Below, piece after piece: positions 61,059-64,000 of a stretch of DNA of 64,000 bases. The notes beneath the pieces are model-generated. The model saw only the letters and a list, made by a program, of their open reading frames with translations, had not been told where the DNA came from and did not search any database. Where the stretch lies: assembly GCA_949357655.1 (NCBI GenBank), contig CASHTG010000018.1, forward strand, positions 1,674,001-1,738,000. Direction: 5' to 3'. The stretch comes from Parascedosporium putredinis. Lineage: Eukaryota; Ascomycota; Sordariomycetes; Microascales; Microascaceae. The stretch's first letter is position 1, and each line of letters starts with the position of its first letter. A program made the position numbers and the translations under genes.

Positions 61059-62344
61059 CTAACCAAAAGTAGAGTTGCCGCGAGCAAGAAGAGGACGATC
61101 CCACGGAGTGTCCTCAATGCTATCCTCGTCGCTATACTCGGAAAGGATGTCGTCATTTGCCTCGGGTGCTTCGTCCTTATTGTACATGAAATATTGCGTG
61201 AACACGCCAAAGTCTAGCAATAGGGTCACGGTACTCCCGGCAAGCCAGGAGAGGTTGACGAGAATGTACCGCCCATAGATCCTGCTAGCCTCTCCGGGAG
61301 CGCACTCATCCTCACTGCATTTGGGCTCGTACGCAACGATGGACAGGACGTAGGTGATGTTGCCAAGACAGGCAAACAAGAAGAAGAGCATGCTGAGACC
61401 GTCGGTGCTCTTGCGCCTGTAGTTGAGGATAAGCTGAGGAATGCGCGACAGGATATACAAGGCAGCGCAGAAGTATCCAAAAATCTGCCCCCATAGGCTG
61501 AAGACAATGTCATTGATAGGTTCGCCATCCTGAGTATCGTCGGGCGTGTGTCGAGGCCCGCGGCTCAGTAACCAACCCAAAACCCCCGCGCCACAGACCA
61601 TAACGACAGCAAGGGTGTTCCATAGGAGCGTCTGTAAGACCGTAGTTGTTGCGGGGGTGCTTCGAACGGTTCGGGTACTATGGGTACTGCCGGGGATAGG
61701 TTAGACCAGTCCGAATCTCGCCTCGTCCGTCGCCGGGGTTCAGGTAAAAGTCGGGTCCGCTCGCTCGCTGGCCCAGCGCCATTGGTGCCGTTGGTCGGTT
61801 TGGGAGCTACGGTCACTTCATCTTTGAGAGTAAACCCTCTATAGTAGAAGCACTGCAGAAGTAGGACGATATCGGCAATGGTATAGTAGATGGCGAGGAT
61901 AACCTAAGAGAGAAAGGACCAGGTTAACGGGCTATAAACTACCTTGATAGGCCATAGCAAAAGGACGAACCATGGTGGGTAAGACACCCTGGATGACGGC
62001 TCCGAGGATATTGAAGACATCGCCAAGCAACCAAACTATGAGAAAGTGGATCGACAGCCCCTCGGTGCTTCCACGCTGGAAATTTTGCAATATCTGAGGA
62101 GAAAAACGACAACTATGTGATTGCGTTAGCAGGTCCGTACCGGCCAAGGACCACCTCACGCCACTGTTATAGGATGATCTCGAAGGGAAGACCTACCCCA
62201 ACATGCTATTGAAATGGACCTATTTCAAGAAGATTATCATTAGTCCTATTCCATCATACGCCAGTGGGAGATGATGCGATCGTACCCGCAAATGCCGGAG
62301 ATGGCCTCCACGTCCAGGTTCAAGGGTGCGGTTGGTGGTGCCAT
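61059..62344 (-). CDS. PQ-loop vacuolar amino-acid transporter, Ypq type
   Basis: Exons are 62,344-62,286, 62,219-62,197 (23 nt), 62,112-61,971 and 61,903-61,059, about 356 aa corrected. Seven membrane segments are expected. Two PQ-loop repeats are seen: SPQILQNFQRGSTEGLS and RIPQLILNYRRKSTDGLS, separated by a long Ser/Arg/Pro-rich cytoplasmic loop. The order and the repeat sequences match Ypq1-3/Rtc2 and animal PQLC2, which move cationic amino acids (Lys, Arg, His) across the vacuole or lysosome membrane. The C-terminal tail is acidic (DDILSEYSDEDS). Two single bases are missing, near 62,106 (TTTTT) and near 61,692 (CCCC). The 23-nt second exon is small, but both flanking introns have good signals, one with a GCTAAC branch site. 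Confidence 0.88.
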
Positions 62345-63909
62345 GGCTGTCGGGTGCCAGCCGAACGGAATCTAGCAATCCTCCCCTTATTAGGCGGTCG
62401 CGAACATACGGTTGAAATTGACTTGTCACCTCGCCGTTGGAAGCTGGGTTGTTGAAAGGAGGGCGAGGATTTCGGGGACCGGAGGAGTAGTAAAGGGGCG
62501 AAAAAGTTTGAAGGTCGCTGCCTTCATCGCGTTGAAGGGCCAAGTTCCTTCCGTCATCATTTTTTTTGCCGGGCGAAGCCGCCCCGCATGCCCAGAGGTG
62601 GGCCTGCCCACTTTCCAGCTTGGCGAATGGGCCTTGTGCAGTGCGACGTCGTCTAGATGTACCGAGGTACCTGTACTTGGACAAGGCGCAGAGACGAGAC
62701 CTCCACAATGTCAACTTGCCTTGATTAACTTTTTAGTCAATGCAAGGGTCGAGTCTGCCCTTGCATTCGTGAAAGCAGTGCCACGCTCATGCGTTTAATC
62801 GACGATTCGAGGGTTTGAAACAAATCTTGGGGTGCCGTGTCTAATCTCGTGCGTGCAATCAACAGCTATTCATCTCTTCAAAAGCAAGAGTGAGCGTCTT
62901 CGATATTCAGGGGACTCGGTGATTTCAAGTCATCATTTGAGACATAGCTGACAGCGTGGCTGAACCACAGCACTGGTCCCTGTCCTCTGAGTCTCATCTC
63001 CTTACTATATGGAAGCTCGCTCTCCGATATGGCCTACGGAAAGTTGAGATCGTAGCCTCTCGCGTTTCTGATGCCACATCTATTTTATCGCTTGAGGAAA
63101 GAAATATGCCGTGTTTCCGTATCTCTAGAGGCATGCATCTTTAGGGTTTCTAGGTTTGAAGCATTGCGATCGCCAGGCTCGGATCCCGGGCAGGCTAGAC
63201 CATCTTGCCTGACCAGAGGTGAAATAAGCCATCCTCATCCTTGGTAGCCTTGCGAGATCTTGATCCCTCACTCTTGTGTGAATGCAATGCCGAATGGTCA
63301 TTATACGCCTCCACCGTTGAAGGCCACTCATCCGGTTCAAGACTACAGGCTTCGATATCAACAAACTGGAGGCATTCATCCATCCATTGGATCCATGGAT
63401 CCATTGCGCGGATTCTATCAATCTGGCCAACAATGGTCCCGCTCGTAGACCCGTTTGCAACTCAGACTGAGAATTGAACAATCGAACAATTTGAAGTGAA
63501 CACTTGAACATTGAACATGGAGATCCATGGATCTATCAATTGATCTAGAAGTGCTAACTAGAACCTTTGTTGGAATACGGTCAACGGTAATCCAGTCCTC
63601 CAAAATTTAGGGCCTTCCGCTAACATATAGGGCTGTGATATGGGTGTTTAGTGTTGATGGAGCGAGTGGTCGCTACCCATGCGCTCATTGACTGTGGCTT
63701 ACCAGTGGGCTAGTACCAACAGGGAAAGCACTAGGACAGTACGTACTGCCTGCTACAAGTACTACCCGTGGCACCGCGTTATCGCGACACGTGACAGAAC
63801 ATTTTATTGAATCCAGGCTCGAAATCTTCAAGCTCCTGTCGTCTCCCAAACCACGCCTCTCTCGAAAATTTCCCCCTCCCATCCGTGAGCGCCCTCACGT
63901 ATTTTCACC
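62345..63909. promoter_or_regulatory. Divergent intergenic region at right end
   Basis: About 1.6 kb between the PQ-loop gene and the partial gene at the edge, so both promoters lie here. Two copies of the 12-bp palindrome GATCCATGGATC occur at 63,390-63,401 and 63,522-63,533. Confidence 0.4.
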
Positions 63910-64000
63910 ATGATACCTCCTGCGCTTAGGTCGCTATGCGCCGGCGGATTGGCCCACCGAATCCCAGCGCGACCGCTGGTGTCGCAGCTTCAACCGTGGA
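63910..64000 (+). CDS. 5' end of a gene with mitochondrial-type presequence (partial)
   Basis: The frame from ATG at 63,910 stays open to the window edge (30 codons). The encoded start (MIPPALRSLCAGGLAHR, then IPARPLVSQ) has four Arg, one His and no acidic residue, as in a mitochondrial targeting peptide. The ATG follows a C/T-rich leader typical of fungal promoters. The rest of the gene is outside the window, so I cannot name it. Confidence 0.55.
   Translation, partial: MIPPALRSLCAGGLAHRIPARPLVSQLQPW

Noticed and set aside
1..64000. CRISPR array, operon or prophage
   Set aside because: No spaced direct-repeat array is seen, and genes have spliceosomal introns and eukaryotic products.

Overview
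The window is nuclear DNA of a filamentous ascomycete (Pezizomycotina, probably a Sordariomycete). The genes have short introns (about 50-220 nt) with GTATGT/GTAAGT-like donors, CTAAC-like branch sites and YAG acceptors. The proteins are typical fungal ones (PBN1, Cas1p-type O-acetyltransferase, RRP45, CWC15, xylulokinase, Ypq PQ-loop transporter), and the left end carries extreme repeat-induced point mutation (RIP).

Layout. 1-8,525 is an AT-rich, TpA-saturated RIP tract. It holds a dead Ty3/gypsy chromovirus (reverse transcriptase, RNase H, integrase and chromodomain remnants, about 1-3,600), further degenerate repeats, and a 2.4-kb element bounded by inverted repeats of about 405 bp (6,256-8,654). 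RIP stops abruptly inside the right arm of that element. 8,655-25,040 is normal-composition DNA with no gene I can support. 25,041-62,344 is the gene-bearing part. In order: a caspase-like/homeodomain-like/rhodanese-like fusion (-), pbn1 (+), an FAD lactone-oxidase-like gene (+), a CASD1/Cas1p-type acetyltransferase (-), a small Ser-rich gene (-), an unknown multi-pass membrane protein (-), an Arl3/ARFRP1 GTPase (+), RRP45 (-), CWC15 (+), xylulokinase (-), a CDF metal transporter (-) and a Ypq-type PQ-loop transporter (-). At the right edge is the start of a gene with a mitochondrial-type presequence (+).

There is no gene cluster here, only independent housekeeping and membrane functions. RRP45 and CWC15 share a 382-bp divergent promoter, linking RNA decay and splicing. 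Several neighbours converge (Arl3/RRP45, CWC15/xylulokinase, FAD oxidase/Cas1p).

An important caution: nine of the twelve complete genes need single-base insertions to restore the frame. I count 26 such sites, every one a missing base and nearly all in or beside homopolymer runs. After adding them, every gene length is a multiple of three and the splice phases agree. This looks like systematic homopolymer under-calling in the assembly, not pseudogenes. Gene coordinates below span those sites.

The most unusual items are three. First, the fusion protein pairs an intact caspase His/Cys dyad with a homeodomain-like fold and a rhodanese-like fold that have each lost a key residue. Second, the CpA sites that survive RIP are strongly biased to TCAC/GTGA. 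Third, the inverted repeat gives a natural before-and-after comparison of RIP.
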